Assembly (NCBI RefSeq): GCF_900099895.1
Contig: NZ_FNDY01000013.1
Coordinates: 54,735 to 118,734, forward strand
Length of the DNA: 64,000 nt
From: Paenibacillus naphthalenovorans
Lineage (GTDB): Bacteria; Bacillota; Bacilli; Paenibacillales; NBRC-103111
Direction: 5' to 3'
The notes below the pieces were generated by a model. That model had not been told where the DNA came from. It made no database searches and saw nothing but the letters and a program-made list of their open reading frames with translations. Positions 44,057 to 53,718 of the stretch are shown in pieces (position 1 is the stretch's first letter; every line of letters begins with the position of its first letter). The position numbers and the translations under genes are program-made.

Positions 44057-44956
44057 ATGACTGGCAATATGCGCGAGGACCATCATGAATACCTGGAGAT
44101 TTACTTTTTCACCCCCTCCGAATTCGAGAAATCCGGGGCGGCCTGGCCGATCCGCTTGGGACATAATATAGCAAAGCCTAACTACCATATCGGCCCTCGA
44201 ACGTCTCCATACTATTACCTGCTGTTTGTACTGGAGGGTCAGGGAACATTCATTCAAAACCATCAAACCTTCAGGCTGAAGAAAAATGATATGTTTTGCC
44301 TGTTTCCTCAGGTGATACATGAATATTACACGGACCCGGATGCCCCTTTGCGCAAAATATTTTTTGCGTTTGACGGCAAGCAAGCCCTCCATTTGCTGGA
44401 CCGCATCGGTCTCCGGCCGCACACTCCCCATGCGGCGGACGCCCTCACCCCCCAATCTATTCAACTGATGTGGGAATTTTACCGTCTGGTCAGCTCTCAC
44501 GAGCATACGGATTTAGCGAGGCTCCGGATGTTCTACAGCATCTTCGAAGAGCTTTCCGGCGCGAATATCCAGCCCAGTGCGCAGGACAACCGGACGGTCT
44601 CCTGGCTTCAGAAAGGAAAGGAATATTTGGAAATTCATTATGTGGAAGGGATTACTGTAGAGCGTGCAGCAGAGTTTGTCGGCGTGGACCGAACCCATTA
44701 TACGAAACAATTTCGCAAAGCTTACGGGGTTACGCCCATCCAATACATTCAACAGCTGCGGATGAAGGAGGCGAAGCAGCTGATAGAGCAGACCAATTAT
44801 ACGATGACGGAAATTGCGCAATCGGTCGGATACCCCGATCTGTTTACCTTTTCCAAAGCGTTTAAGAAAATGGTCGGCGTCTCTCCAAAGGAGTATCGGA
44901 TAAAACAAAGCAGCAGGCGCGAGGAAAATGAAGACGTTTTAGACTTTTCCATATAA
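44057..44956 (+). CDS. AraC-family regulator with N-terminal cupin domain
   Basis: The 299-residue protein has a cupin ligand-binding domain (YYLLFVLEGQGTFIQNHQTFRLKKNDMFCLFPQVIH) and two C-terminal helix-turn-helices ending with the signature YPDLFTFSKAFKKMVGVSPKEYR. Such regulators usually activate a neighbouring sugar operon on binding a sugar. It is divergent from the monooxygenase/sugar ABC operon and probably controls it. ATG 44057 follows GAGGTGAAACCC; the GTG at 44048 is part of that ribosome site. Confidence 0.9.
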   Translation: MTGNMREDHHEYLEIYFFTPSEFEKSGAAWPIRLGHNIAKPNYHIGPRTSPYYYLLFVLEGQGTFIQNHQTFRLKKNDMFCLFPQVIHEYYTDPDAPLRKIFFAFDGKQALHLLDRIGLRPHTPHAADALTPQSIQLMWEFYRLVSSHEHTDLARLRMFYSIFEELSGANIQPSAQDNRTVSWLQKGKEYLEIHYVEGITVERAAEFVGVDRTHYTKQFRKAYGVTPIQYIQQLRMKEAKQLIEQTNYTMTEIAQSVGYPDLFTFSKAFKKMVGVSPKEYRIKQSSRREENEDVLDFSI

Positions 44957-44963
44957 ATCGAAA

Positions 44964-45005
44964 ATCCCCCCGTACCGACAGTCTCGTGCTGTCTTCCGAG
45001 GGGAT
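44964..45005. terminator. Terminator between the AraC gene and the LLM gene
   Basis: ATCCCC pairs with GGGGAT, with an inner GACAG/CTGTC stem. It lies between the two convergent stops and probably serves both directions, although T-runs are short. Confidence 0.6.
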
Positions 45006-45023
45006 CCTCTTCTCCAACGTTTA

Positions 45024-46364
45024 TTACTGCGTGACGGCCTTTCGTTTCTGCGCGTAGCGGTTCTCAGGAACCGGCAAGCCGAGATGGCCCCGCAGCGTAT
45101 CCGATTCGTACTCCTTGCGGAATAACCCGCGCTGCTGCAAAATCGGCACGACAAGATCAACGAATTCCTCCAGTCCCCTTGGCACGGCTGAACTGACAAT
45201 GAAGCCGTCGGCCGCTCCCGCCTCAAACCAGGCTTGAAGCTTATCGGCAACGGCTTCCGGCGTACCGATAAACGTCGGCTTCGGTGTCGCAACCCGCAGC
45301 GCCACCTGACGGAGGGTGAGACCCTCCTGCTTGGCCCAGGCTTTCATCTTGTCCGTTGCGCTCTGGAAGCTGTTGCTTCCAAGATCCCCGATATCGGGAA
45401 ACGGTGCGTCAAGCGGATACTGCGAGAAATCGTGATGTTCGTAGAAGCGTCCCAGAAAGTCCAAAGCTTTATCAATCGATACCAGACCTGCTATTTCTTC
45501 ATATTTACGCTCCGCTTCCTCCTGCGTCCGGCCGATAATCGGACCGATACCGGGCATAATGACAATTTCATCGGGGTTGCGCCCCAGTGCTTTAGCCCGG
45601 CCCTTGACGTCGTCGTAGTACTGTTTTGCCTCCTCCGTCGTCTCTTGGCCGGTGAAGATGGCATTTGCCCATTTGGCCGCGAAATTTTTTCCGGACTCCG
45701 ACGCCCCCGCCTGGAAGATGACGGGCTGCCCCTGCTTGGATCGGGCGATATTCAGCGGTCCTTTGACCGAGAAATACTCACCCTTATGATTTAGCGTGTG
45801 CATTTTGGACGGGTCGAAGAAAACGCCGGACTCCTTGTCGCGAACGAACGCGTCATCTTCCCAGGAGTCCCACAGCCCCGTCGCCACTTCCAGATATTCG
45901 TCGGCTATCTTGTAACGCTCCGGGTGCGACGGATGCTGCTGCTTCGTCTTGCCATAGTTTAGCGCAGAGCCTTCCAACGGCGAAGTCACCACATTCCAGC
46001 CTGCCCTTCCGTGACTGATCATGTCCAAGGAGGCGAATTGACGCGCAACCGTGAAGGGCTCGCTATAGGAGGTAGACAGCGTGCCGACCAAACCGATCTT
46101 CGAACTGATTCCGGCCAGAGCGCTCAGGATCGTGACAGGCTCGAAACGATTTAAGAAATGAGGGATTGATTTTTCGGTAATATAGAGGCCATCGGCAATA
46201 AAGACGAAGTCAAATTTGCCCTCCTCCGCTTTCTGCGTCCATTTCTTATACAGCTCAAAATTGACGCTCGCGTCTGTGATCGCATCCGGATGCCGCCATC
46301 CGGAAATATTGCCGCCGATTCCGTGCAGAATGGCGCCAAGCTTAATGTTTTTCTTTGCTCCCAT
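45024..46364 (-). CDS. NtaA/SnaA/DszA-family LLM monooxygenase (B. subtilis YtnJ-like)
   Basis: The 446-residue protein begins [18 protein letters not shown], then has [32 protein letters not shown] near residue 70 and the [12 protein letters not shown] motif near residue 125. All are hallmarks of the NtaA/DszA group that oxidises N- or S-containing organics with FMNH2. An open frame reaches 46472, but ATG 46364 has GGAGGG upstream. It is last in the LysR-LLM-M20-LLM run. The same gene types occur in the B. subtilis ytm operon for S-modified cysteine breakdown. No flavin reductase is encoded nearby. Confidence 0.9.
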   Translation of the reverse strand: MGAKKNIKLGAILHGIGGNISGWRHPDAITDASVNFELYKKWTQKAEEGKFDFVFIADGLYITEKSIPHFLNRFEPVTILSALAGISSKIGLVGTLSTSYSEPFTVARQFASLDMISHGRAGWNVVTSPLEGSALNYGKTKQQHPSHPERYKIADEYLEVATGLWDSWEDDAFVRDKESGVFFDPSKMHTLNHKGEYFSVKGPLNIARSKQGQPVIFQAGASESGKNFAAKWANAIFTGQETTEEAKQYYDDVKGRAKALGRNPDEIVIMPGIGPIIGRTQEEAERKYEEIAGLVSIDKALDFLGRFYEHHDFSQYPLDAPFPDIGDLGSNSFQSATDKMKAWAKQEGLTLRQVALRVATPKPTFIGTPEAVADKLQAWFEAGAADGFIVSSAVPRGLEEFVDLVVPILQQRGLFRKEYESDTLRGHLGLPVPENRYAQKRKAVTQ

Positions 46365-46488
46365 AGTTTTCCCTCCTGCCAGATATGGTGGTAAAACGCG
46401 ACAATGAAAACATCCCCGGCTCCACGGCCGGCTTCTTCCCTTCCAGAAGATCGGCCGGTACCGCTCCGACAAGCGCCCCTCCCCGGCA

Positions 46489-47667
46489 TTACAGCTCCGA
46501 AGCGAACCGTTTCAGCTCCGCAGACGCCAATTCGGCGAAATAAGAAGCGCTGATGAACAAGGCCCGTTCATCGACGTCAAAGGCAGGATGGTGCCACTCC
46601 TTCGGCCCGGACGTCCCTATAAAGGCGAAAAAGCCCGGTATTCGTTTCTGGTAAAAGGCGAAATCCTCTCCTGCCGGAGACGGCTTCGGCGTAACGACGG
46701 CGATGCCGAGCCGTTCCGCTGTCCTCCTGGCCGCCTCCGCCAGGTCCGCATCATTGTTGACGGGAGGCGGGCCTTGAATCCAACGCAAGTTGGCCTTCGT
46801 CCCGTATGCGGCGGCAACCCCGTTGACGACCTCGCCGAATCGTTCAACCACCCTTGTGCGCACCTCCTCGTCGAAGGTTCGCACGGTACCGTCGAGCACC
46901 GCCGTCTCCGGTATCACGTTCCAAGTCGTTCCGGTGTTCAAACGCGTTACACTGATCACAGCGCTCTCCAACGGACTTACATTGCGGCTGACGATCGACT
47001 GAAGCGCCGTGACCAAATGAGCCGCAGCCACAACGGGGTCAACGCTTGCCTCCGGTACGGCCGCATGCGACCCAATTCCCTCCAGCTCGACAAGAAAGCC
47101 GTCGGCGGCGGCCATTAGCGGCCCGGGTCTGATGCCGATCGTGCCCACAGGCAGATCCGGCTTGTTATGCATGCCGTAGATTGCCCGTACCCCTTCCAGC
47201 GCGCCGCTCCGCAGCACCTTTTCAGCTCCGGCGGCCTTCTCCTCCGCCGGCTGGAACACTAGCCGGACGGTACCTGGCAGCTCGTGCTCCTTCTCCTTTA
47301 ACAGAAAGGCTGCGCCTAGAATGACAGCCGTATGGAAATCGTGACCGCACGCATGCATCTTCCCCGGAATCCTGGAAGCAAAGGGCAGCCCCGTATCCTC
47401 CTGTATCGGAAGCGCGTCGATATCGGCCCGTAATGCAATGACGGGTCCCCCTTGCAATCCCCCGACTTCGGCGATAAGCCCGGTCTTTAAAGTGTACTGC
47501 GCCGCAATCCGTATCCCCGCATCCTCAAGGAGTTTACGGATATAAGCGGTCGTCTCGAATTCTTCATGGGACAGCTCCGGATACTGGTGCAGGCGGCGCC
47601 GGATGTCCACGATTTTCCGCTCTATTTGTTCGGCATTTACGATCGTTCCGCTGCCGTTTGCTTCCAT
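46489..47667 (-). CDS. M20-family amidohydrolase/deacylase (HipO/SndA-like)
   Basis: A 392-residue metallo-amidohydrolase: the metal-binding CGHDFHTA motif near residue 107, catalytic and metal glutamates in [12 protein letters not shown] near residue 138, GMHNKPD near residue 165 and [12 protein letters not shown] near residue 335. Members remove N-acetyl or other N-acyl groups from amino acids. The ATG has GAGGAGGAGG upstream and the gene overlaps the preceding LLM gene by 31 bp. It fits the final step of an acetylate - oxidise - deacetylate scheme for S-modified cysteines. Confidence 0.92.
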   Translation of the reverse strand: MEANGSGTIVNAEQIERKIVDIRRRLHQYPELSHEEFETTAYIRKLLEDAGIRIAAQYTLKTGLIAEVGGLQGGPVIALRADIDALPIQEDTGLPFASRIPGKMHACGHDFHTAVILGAAFLLKEKEHELPGTVRLVFQPAEEKAAGAEKVLRSGALEGVRAIYGMHNKPDLPVGTIGIRPGPLMAAADGFLVELEGIGSHAAVPEASVDPVVAAAHLVTALQSIVSRNVSPLESAVISVTRLNTGTTWNVIPETAVLDGTVRTFDEEVRTRVVERFGEVVNGVAAAYGTKANLRWIQGPPPVNNDADLAEAARRTAERLGIAVVTPKPSPAGEDFAFYQKRIPGFFAFIGTSGPKEWHHPAFDVDERALFISASYFAELASAELKRFASEL

Positions 47668-48683
47668 GCTGCCGCCTCCTCCTCAGCGAATGCCTCCTTC
47701 AGTAACGTGTAGGAGCGCATGCGCTGTTCAGCATTTTTCAAGTGGTTAGAAACAACGATACATTCTTGAATGCCGTAAACACGCTGGAGCTCAAGGAGCT
47801 GGGTGCGCACCGATTCCTTCGTCCCTTTTATGATTTGCGCCTGCTGCGTCTCGATCGTATATTCCTCGTTGGACTGCCGACCGTATTCCTCCGCCTGCTC
47901 AATCGTTGCGACAGTCAGGGTCCTGCCGCCGGCCAGCTTGATTTTGACCAGCGTACAATCTCTTGCCAGCTCCTGCGCTTCCTTCTCGGTATCTGCAACG
48001 ATAACCGACAAAGCCAGAATCGGCTGCGGATTACGGCCGTGCTTCGGCTGGAATCGTTCCAAGTACGTCTTGAACGCTTCTTGGGCCGTCTGCTCGCAGT
48101 TGTTGATAAACAACGCATAGACATAAGGCAGGCCTGAAGCCGCCGCGATTTCCGCGCTGGCCGCACTGGTGCCGAGCACATAAATTTCGGCCGGTTGTTC
48201 GGCAACCGGCCCGGCAACAATGCCCGCAAACGGATGATCGTCCGGGACCCGGTTCGTAACATAATACTGAAGCTCGGTCAGTTTCTCCGATAACGACGCC
48301 GCTTCCGTGACTCCCTGCTGCAGCGCCCTGGTCGAACGGGGCAGCCCACCCGGTGCGCGGCCTACGCCCAGGTCGACCCGTCCCGGCGCGAGCGATGCGA
48401 GCACATTGAAATTTTCCGCGACCTTGTAAGGGCTGTAATGCTGCAGCATGACGCCTCCGGAGCCAATGCGGAGACGCTCCGTCTTCGCCAGCAGATAGGA
48501 AATGAGCACCTCGGGTGAAGTACCTGCGACCCGCACGGAATCATGATGCTCCGATACCCAGAAGCGGTAATAGCCCAGCTGCTCGGCCAAACGAGCTAAC
48601 TCGACCGTATGCCGAAAAGCCTGCGAAGGCGTTTCCTCCGGCATGAGGGGGGTTTGGTCCAAAATACTGAGCCTGATTCCCAT
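47637..48683 (-). CDS. LLM flavin-dependent oxidoreductase, MsnO8/YtmO group
   Basis: The 348-residue protein has the group signatures YRFWVSEHHD near residue 40, GGVMLQHYSPYKVAENFNVLASLAPGRVDLGVGRAPGG near residue 80, and IVVSNHLKNAEQRMRSYTLL near the end. Related proteins (YtmO, YwcH) are FMN/FMNH2-dependent. ATG 48683 is preferred over an in-frame ATG 11 codons upstream because GGGAG lies 9 bases before it and it leaves 25 bp to the LysR stop. Role in the sulfur island is by context. Confidence 0.9.
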   Translation of the reverse strand: MGIRLSILDQTPLMPEETPSQAFRHTVELARLAEQLGYYRFWVSEHHDSVRVAGTSPEVLISYLLAKTERLRIGSGGVMLQHYSPYKVAENFNVLASLAPGRVDLGVGRAPGGLPRSTRALQQGVTEAASLSEKLTELQYYVTNRVPDDHPFAGIVAGPVAEQPAEIYVLGTSAASAEIAAASGLPYVYALFINNCEQTAQEAFKTYLERFQPKHGRNPQPILALSVIVADTEKEAQELARDCTLVKIKLAGGRTLTVATIEQAEEYGRQSNEEYTIETQQAQIIKGTKESVRTQLLELQRVYGIQECIVVSNHLKNAEQRMRSYTLLKEAFAEEEAAAWKQTAAERS

Positions 48684-48708
48684 GACGTTCAACTCCCGTT
48701 CATTGTCC

Positions 48709-49578
48709 TCAATCAAATCGATTAGAAATTAAAAACTGTACAATCTCCGACGGGTCTTCGTTTAGCGTGATGATGTTCGTCTGCAGGGCAATCCCCGCCA
48801 CTTCGACTACATCCATCGGAAACAGAAGCTGTTCCCGAACTTCCTTGCGCGCGCACAGTCCCGGCAGAAAGCAGATGCCGGCCTTGTTCAACACCAGCTT
48901 CTTTGCCGTTTCCGCATTATCGGTATGGATCTCGATCGCCGGAGGCTTGTTTAAGCTCTGAAACACCCGGTGAATCTGAAGCCAGTCCAGAGATCCGCAT
49001 TCGAAGAAGACGAACGGCTGATCAACGATCCATTCCACCGGTACCTCCGTATGGCCCGCAAGAGGATGGTCCGCATAGGTGTATAAACGAATCGGATCCT
49101 CATAATACTTCACCGATTGCAGATTCGGGTGGCTTACATTGCGCACAAAGCCGATATCCAGCTCCCGATTCAGCACCTTGTTTACGATGTCTTCGGTAAC
49201 GGACGTCGTCACCTTGATCTGCAGGCCCGGGTATTGCGCCTTCAGCTTCGGCAGCAGCTCCGGTATCATGTAGTTGGAAACCGATACCGTACAGCCGATC
49301 CGCAGCTCATGGGGGATCGCCCGCTGCCGCTGGATGTGCTGCTTGCCCTTGCGGTAAATTTGCAGCAATTGCTGCGCGTACGGAAGAAATTGCCGTCCTT
49401 TCTCAGTCAGCTGCACCTGCTTGCCCAAACGATCGAACAGCCGGCAGTCCAGCTCCCGCTCCAACGATTGAATCCGTGCAGTTACCGATGGCTGTGAAAG
49501 AAAGAGCACCTCTGCCGCCTTATTGAAGCTGCCATAATGAAACACATATACAAATGCTTCAATGTTCTCGATATTCAT
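48709..49578 (-). CDS. LysR-family transcriptional regulator (CysL/YtlI-like)
   Basis: The 289-residue regulator has the LysR helix-turn-helix at residues about 17-46 (SFNKAAEVLFLSQPSVTARIQSLERELDCRLFDR) and a periplasmic-binding-like effector domain. ATG 49578 has GGAG 8 bases upstream; longer starts lie in the leader. It is the first gene of the LysR-LLM-M20-LLM operon and transcribed with it, unlike the common divergent arrangement. Its leader contains a promoter and a strong terminator hairpin, so expression may be attenuated. O-acetylserine-type signals are typical for sulfur LysR proteins. Confidence 0.9.
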   Translation of the reverse strand: MNIENIEAFVYVFHYGSFNKAAEVLFLSQPSVTARIQSLERELDCRLFDRLGKQVQLTEKGRQFLPYAQQLLQIYRKGKQHIQRQRAIPHELRIGCTVSVSNYMIPELLPKLKAQYPGLQIKVTTSVTEDIVNKVLNRELDIGFVRNVSHPNLQSVKYYEDPIRLYTYADHPLAGHTEVPVEWIVDQPFVFFECGSLDWLQIHRVFQSLNKPPAIEIHTDNAETAKKLVLNKAGICFLPGLCARKEVREQLLFPMDVVEVAGIALQTNIITLNEDPSEIVQFLISNRFD

Positions 49579-49626
49579 ACGCATTTCTCCAAATTGACAT
49601 AGAATAGGAAAATCAGGTGTGTAAAA

Positions 49627-49684
49627 CAAAAAAGACCCTTGAAGCGCATCAAACTCAAATTCAGGATGAAGGCTTGGCAGGTCT
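49627..49684 (-). terminator. Terminator hairpin within the LysR leader (possible attenuator)
   Basis: On the minus strand AGACC ... GGTCT, AAGC ... GCTT and CATC ... GATG pair in order, followed by TTTTTT. It lies downstream of a sigma-A promoter and 49 bp before the LysR start. It may end the peptide-ABC operon transcript or act as an attenuator for the LysR operon. Confidence 0.65.
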
Positions 49685-49720
49685 CCGGCCGCCCGGTTGA
49701 CAGCTATAGATTTATCCTAT

Positions 49721-49749
49721 ACTTTACCTATTATTACCAAGTATGTCAA
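49721..49749 (-). promoter_or_regulatory. Promoter of the LysR operon
   Basis: Minus-strand TTGACA (49749-49744) and TAAAGT (49726-49721) are 17 bp apart. Transcription from here must cross the terminator at 49684-49627 before reaching the LysR gene. Confidence 0.65.
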
Positions 49750-49813
49750 TTGGATTTAAGAAATTGAAACGAGACTTTCGATGGCTGCTTGGAAGCTCGG
49801 CATATTGTCCGCC

Positions 49814-51853
49814 TTATATCACAGGATCATGACAAGCCGCATAATGGCCGTGCCCAACCTCTTTGAACAAGGGCTGCTCGATAGCGCATCTCGCCGTAGC
49901 AGCCGGACAGCGCGTACGGAAGCGGCAGCCCGAAGGGGGGCTTGCCGGCGACGGTATTTCTCCTTCGATAGCGGCAAATGTGCGCTGACGGTGCGGATCC
50001 GGTACCGGAATGGAGGATACGAGGGCCTTCGTGTAATGATGCGCCGGATGACGGAACAGCTGCTCGCTTGGGGCAATTTCAACCAGCTTGCCCAAGTACA
50101 TGACGCCGATCCGATCCGATACGTACCGGACGATATTGAGCCCATGACCGATAAACATCAAAGTTAAATCCAACTGTTGGCGCAGATCCTGCAGCAGATT
50201 GACGATCTGCGCCTGAACGGAAACGTCGAGCGCCGATACCGGCTCATCGGCCAACACGAACTTCGGACGCAGGGCAATCGCTCTCGCGATGCCGATACGC
50301 TGCCGCTGTCCGCCGGAAAATTCGTGCGGATAACGATCGTAAGCGGCAGGGTTCAGACCAACGAGCTGCAGCAGTTCCCCGACAGCCTCCCTCTTCTCCC
50401 TGGCGTTTAAAGCACCGTGAACGGAGAACGGCTCCCCGATGATATCCCCAACCTTCCATCGCGGGTCGACGGAACCGTACGGATCCTGGAAAATCATCTG
50501 CATATGCTTGCGCTCCTCCCGCAAGCGGGCGCCGGACAATAAAGCCAGATCCCGGCCCTCGAGCAGAACAGTTCCGGAGGTAGCCTTTTCCAGATGAAGA
50601 AGAACTCTGCCGAGCGTCGATTTCCCGCTTCCGGATTCGCCGACCAGGCCGAACGTTTCACCCTTGCGAATCGAGAAAGAGACGTCATCGACCGCCCGGA
50701 TCGCTTTCTTCTCTTTTGAGAAGACCGATCGTCCATAGGGATAATGTTTTGTCACATGGACAAGCTCGAACAGCGAATCCGTATGCGGCTTTGCTTGCTC
50801 GGCCGCCGGCTGCAGAGAAGCGGAGGCGATTTCGGCATGGGGCGCTGTAGGCGCAGCAGGGATGTCCGAATCGCCGCCAATAAGCTGCTCCACGTTCCAG
50901 CAGGCCGATTGCCTGCCGCCTCTGTCCTGCAGAGCCGGCGCCTCCCGGACACACTGCTCCGATGCATAGGGACAGCGGGGATGGAAGCGGCATCCGCCTG
51001 GCAGGTCGGCAAGACTGGGAATCGAGCCCGGAATCGCATACAGACGCTTTGCGCGGTCGCTGTCCATCGTCGTTATCGACCGCAGAAGACCCTGTGTATA
51101 GGGATGATGAGGCTGCTCAAACAATTCCGACTTCGACGCCTTCTCGACCACCTGCCCGGCGTACATCACGATGATGCGATCGGCGATTTCCGCAGCGATG
51201 CCAAGATCATGGGTGATGAGCAAAATCGACATGTTGTATTCCGTTTTCAAATCCTGCAGCAACTGCAGAATTTGCGCTTGAATCGTGACATCGAGCGCCG
51301 TCGTCGGTTCATCTGCGATCAGCAGCTCCGGTTCGCAGCTTAAGGCCATGGCGATCATCGCCCTTTGCAGCATCCCGCCGGAAAGCTCGTTCGGATACTG
51401 CTTCATTCGCAGCTCCGGCTCCGGTATGCCGACGCGGCGCAGCAGTTCCACGGCTCGGTGCCATGCCTGGCTAGAGGTTTCCTTCCGGTTATGGCGCCGA
51501 ATGGTCTCGACAATCTGGCTCCCGATCGTAAATACGGGGTCAAACGCCGCCATCGGCTCCTGGAACACCATCGCCATCTTCTTTCCGCGCAGCGACCGGA
51601 GCGCGTGCCGCGAAAGCCCCGCCACGTCAACGCCGTCCAGTTTGATCGCGCCCGCAGCAATGGACCCGTTCTCATCATCGATCAGCCGCATGATGGCTTT
51701 GGAGGTCACCGTCTTCCCGCTCCCTGATTCGCCTACCAAACATACGATCTCGCCGGCTTTCATCGAGAAGCTTACGTCGCTGACCGCCTGCAGCCTCCCC
51801 CGGCCCGTATCGAATTCGACACTCAGCCGTTCTATGTCCAGTAAAGGATTCAT
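49814..51853 (-). CDS. Fused peptide-type ABC ATPase, DppD-DppF fusion (GsiA-like)
   Basis: The 679-residue protein contains two complete ABC cassettes. The first has Walker [12 protein letters not shown] near residue 40, signature [16 protein letters not shown] and Walker [13 protein letters not shown]. The second has [12 protein letters not shown] near residue 405, signature [16 protein letters not shown] and Walker [13 protein letters not shown]. Each is followed by the oligopeptide-type C-terminal motif ([23 protein letters not shown]), whose cysteines can bind an iron-sulfur cluster in relatives. Glutathione importer GsiA has the same fused layout. It is last in the importer operon. GGAGGAG precedes the start. 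Confidence 0.93.
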   Translation of the reverse strand: MNPLLDIERLSVEFDTGRGRLQAVSDVSFSMKAGEIVCLVGESGSGKTVTSKAIMRLIDDENGSIAAGAIKLDGVDVAGLSRHALRSLRGKKMAMVFQEPMAAFDPVFTIGSQIVETIRRHNRKETSSQAWHRAVELLRRVGIPEPELRMKQYPNELSGGMLQRAMIAMALSCEPELLIADEPTTALDVTIQAQILQLLQDLKTEYNMSILLITHDLGIAAEIADRIIVMYAGQVVEKASKSELFEQPHHPYTQGLLRSITTMDSDRAKRLYAIPGSIPSLADLPGGCRFHPRCPYASEQCVREAPALQDRGGRQSACWNVEQLIGGDSDIPAAPTAPHAEIASASLQPAAEQAKPHTDSLFELVHVTKHYPYGRSVFSKEKKAIRAVDDVSFSIRKGETFGLVGESGSGKSTLGRVLLHLEKATSGTVLLEGRDLALLSGARLREERKHMQMIFQDPYGSVDPRWKVGDIIGEPFSVHGALNAREKREAVGELLQLVGLNPAAYDRYPHEFSGGQRQRIGIARAIALRPKFVLADEPVSALDVSVQAQIVNLLQDLRQQLDLTLMFIGHGLNIVRYVSDRIGVMYLGKLVEIAPSEQLFRHPAHHYTKALVSSIPVPDPHRQRTFAAIEGEIPSPASPPSGCRFRTRCPAATARCAIEQPLFKEVGHGHYAACHDPVI

Positions 51854-51865
51854 CTGCAGCTCCTC

Positions 51866-52765
51866 CTATGAACGGCGCTTCTTCGGATCGAGGGCGTCGC
51901 GGAGCGCGTCACCGATCACATTAACGGACAAAACGAACAGCGTAATCGCCAATCCGGGAAACGTGCAAATCCACCATGCAACCGTCAGATACCCTCTTCC
52001 TTGCGACAGCAGTGCGCCCCAGTCGGGTATTTCCTTCAACTCGCCGAGACCCAGGAAGCTTAGGCCCGAACCGGTCAGAATGGAGGTGCCTACGCCGATG
52101 GCGGCCATGACCAATAGCGGAGACAACGAATTGGGCAGAACGTGCCGGATGAATACCGGGAATTCGGCAGCGCCGATCGAACGCGATGCCATGATGAACG
52201 GGCGGTTCTTGATGCTGAGAATTTGCCCTCTCATGATCCTGGCATAATTCGGCACGGTCGATAAGGCAACGGCTAAAATAATATTCCACAATCCCGGACC
52301 CAGCGCAGCGGCGACCGCCAGTGCAAGCATTACGCTAGGAATCGTCATGAGAACGTCAATTACCCGCATCAGCGCGTTGTCCACCCGGCCGCCAAAGTAG
52401 CCTGACAAAGCCCCGATGGCTCCTCCGGAAAGACCGCCGACAATCACCGAAGCGAAGCCGATGAACAGCGACTCACGGGCTCCATAAACAATGACGCTGA
52501 AAACGTCCCTGCCGAAATAATCCGTGCCCATCCAGTGCGCCGCCCCGGGGGGCAACAGGATTTGATCCGCCTGCATATCCGTAGGGGAGTAACGGGCAAT
52601 CCACTGCGGAGCAAGCGCACAGACGATAAGGAAAAGAACGATAAGCGCAGCGGCATACACAAGCAATCTCGAAACGGTTGGTTTCGGGAGGGCGCGATGA
52701 TACGCCGCAGCTGTCCTTTTCACCCGCCATATCGGTTTCATGGTTGCGGCTTCTCTCATCTTCAT
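51866..52765 (-). CDS. Peptide-type ABC permease (DppC/GsiD-like)
   Basis: A 299-residue permease with a long N-terminal amphipathic stretch, six membrane segments and the EAA loop SRSIGAAEFPVFIRHVLPNSLSPLLV near residue 195. The WMGTDYFGRDVFS motif near residue 90 is typical of DppC-type subunits. AGAAGGAGG lies just before the start. The gene is 12 bp upstream of the fused ATPase. Confidence 0.92.
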   Translation of the reverse strand: MKMREAATMKPIWRVKRTAAAYHRALPKPTVSRLLVYAAALIVLFLIVCALAPQWIARYSPTDMQADQILLPPGAAHWMGTDYFGRDVFSVIVYGARESLFIGFASVIVGGLSGGAIGALSGYFGGRVDNALMRVIDVLMTIPSVMLALAVAAALGPGLWNIILAVALSTVPNYARIMRGQILSIKNRPFIMASRSIGAAEFPVFIRHVLPNSLSPLLVMAAIGVGTSILTGSGLSFLGLGELKEIPDWGALLSQGRGYLTVAWWICTFPGLAITLFVLSVNVIGDALRDALDPKKRRS

Positions 52766-52776
52766 TCATCCTCCTT

Positions 52777-53706
52777 CTAGCTTTGCGGGCGTCTAACCCG
52801 CGGGTCAATGTACAAATACGAAATGTCGACCAATACGTTCACAATGACATACACCATGGCCGAAAACAAAATGACTCCCTGCACAACCGGTAAGTCCTTG
52901 GCCATAATGGCGTCCGCTATAATCCGGCCGATGCCTTGCCTTGAGAAGACCGTTTCGATGACGACCGTGCCCGCCAGCATCTCGCCGATCAGGATCCCCA
53001 GCATGGTGACGGCCGGTATGAGGGCGTTGCGCAGCGCGTGGCGGTACATGACCGCCCGTTCCGACAAGCCTTTGGCGCGAAGCGTCGTGATGAATGGTTC
53101 CCCGAGCACCTCCAGCATCGAGTTGCGTACAATCCGGACAATGAACCCCGCGCCGAGCATGCCGAGCGTTAACGCCGGAAGAACCAGTGTTTCCAGTCCG
53201 TCCGAGCCCATCGCGGGAAACCAGCCCAAGTACACTGAGAAAATGAGAATCAGCAGAATACCTGACCAGAAGGTGGGCATCGAAATCCCGAATAAACCGA
53301 CGACCCGGGCAACGATATCAATGACCGTATTGCGATGGATGGCCGACAGCACACCCAGCACGACTCCGACGATCACAGAGACAACTGAAGCTGCGGCCGT
53401 AAGCGCCAGAGTGGCCGGGAAATGCGTGATGATTTTGGGCAGAACCGGCTCCGAATTCACCAGCGAGGTCCCGAAATCGCCCTGCAGGACACGGCCGAAA
53501 TAGCTGAGAAATTGTTCATGGAACGGCCGGTCTACCCCCAGCTGGCGCCGCAAATTGGCAATGGCCTCAGGGCTCATCGAGCTTGGATCGATCATGTTCA
53601 TTACGACATCGCCGGGAAGCACGTACAGAATGCAGAACACGAGAATGGAGGAGCCCGCAACGACACCCAGCGAGCTTAATAATCGAAATGCTATCGCCTT
53701 GCCCAT
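52777..53706 (-). CDS. Peptide-type ABC permease (DppB/GsiC-like)
   Basis: A 309-residue permease with a first membrane helix followed by the large extracellular DppB loop (QLGVDRPFHEQFLSYFGRVLQGDFGTSL near residue 60). The EAA loop RAKGLSERAVMYRHALRNALIPAVT lies near residue 215. TAGGAGG precedes the start. It stands between the binding protein and the DppC-type permease in one operon. Confidence 0.92.
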   Translation of the reverse strand: MGKAIAFRLLSSLGVVAGSSILVFCILYVLPGDVVMNMIDPSSMSPEAIANLRRQLGVDRPFHEQFLSYFGRVLQGDFGTSLVNSEPVLPKIITHFPATLALTAAASVVSVIVGVVLGVLSAIHRNTVIDIVARVVGLFGISMPTFWSGILLILIFSVYLGWFPAMGSDGLETLVLPALTLGMLGAGFIVRIVRNSMLEVLGEPFITTLRAKGLSERAVMYRHALRNALIPAVTMLGILIGEMLAGTVVIETVFSRQGIGRIIADAIMAKDLPVVQGVILFSAMVYVIVNVLVDISYLYIDPRVRRPQS

Positions 53707-53718
53707 CTCCGCGGCCTC

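Noticed and set aside
49585..49660. Short leader peptide frame (MRFKGLFCFTHL...) in the LysR leader
   Set aside because: It has no ribosome binding site, and its ATG lies inside the terminator stem.
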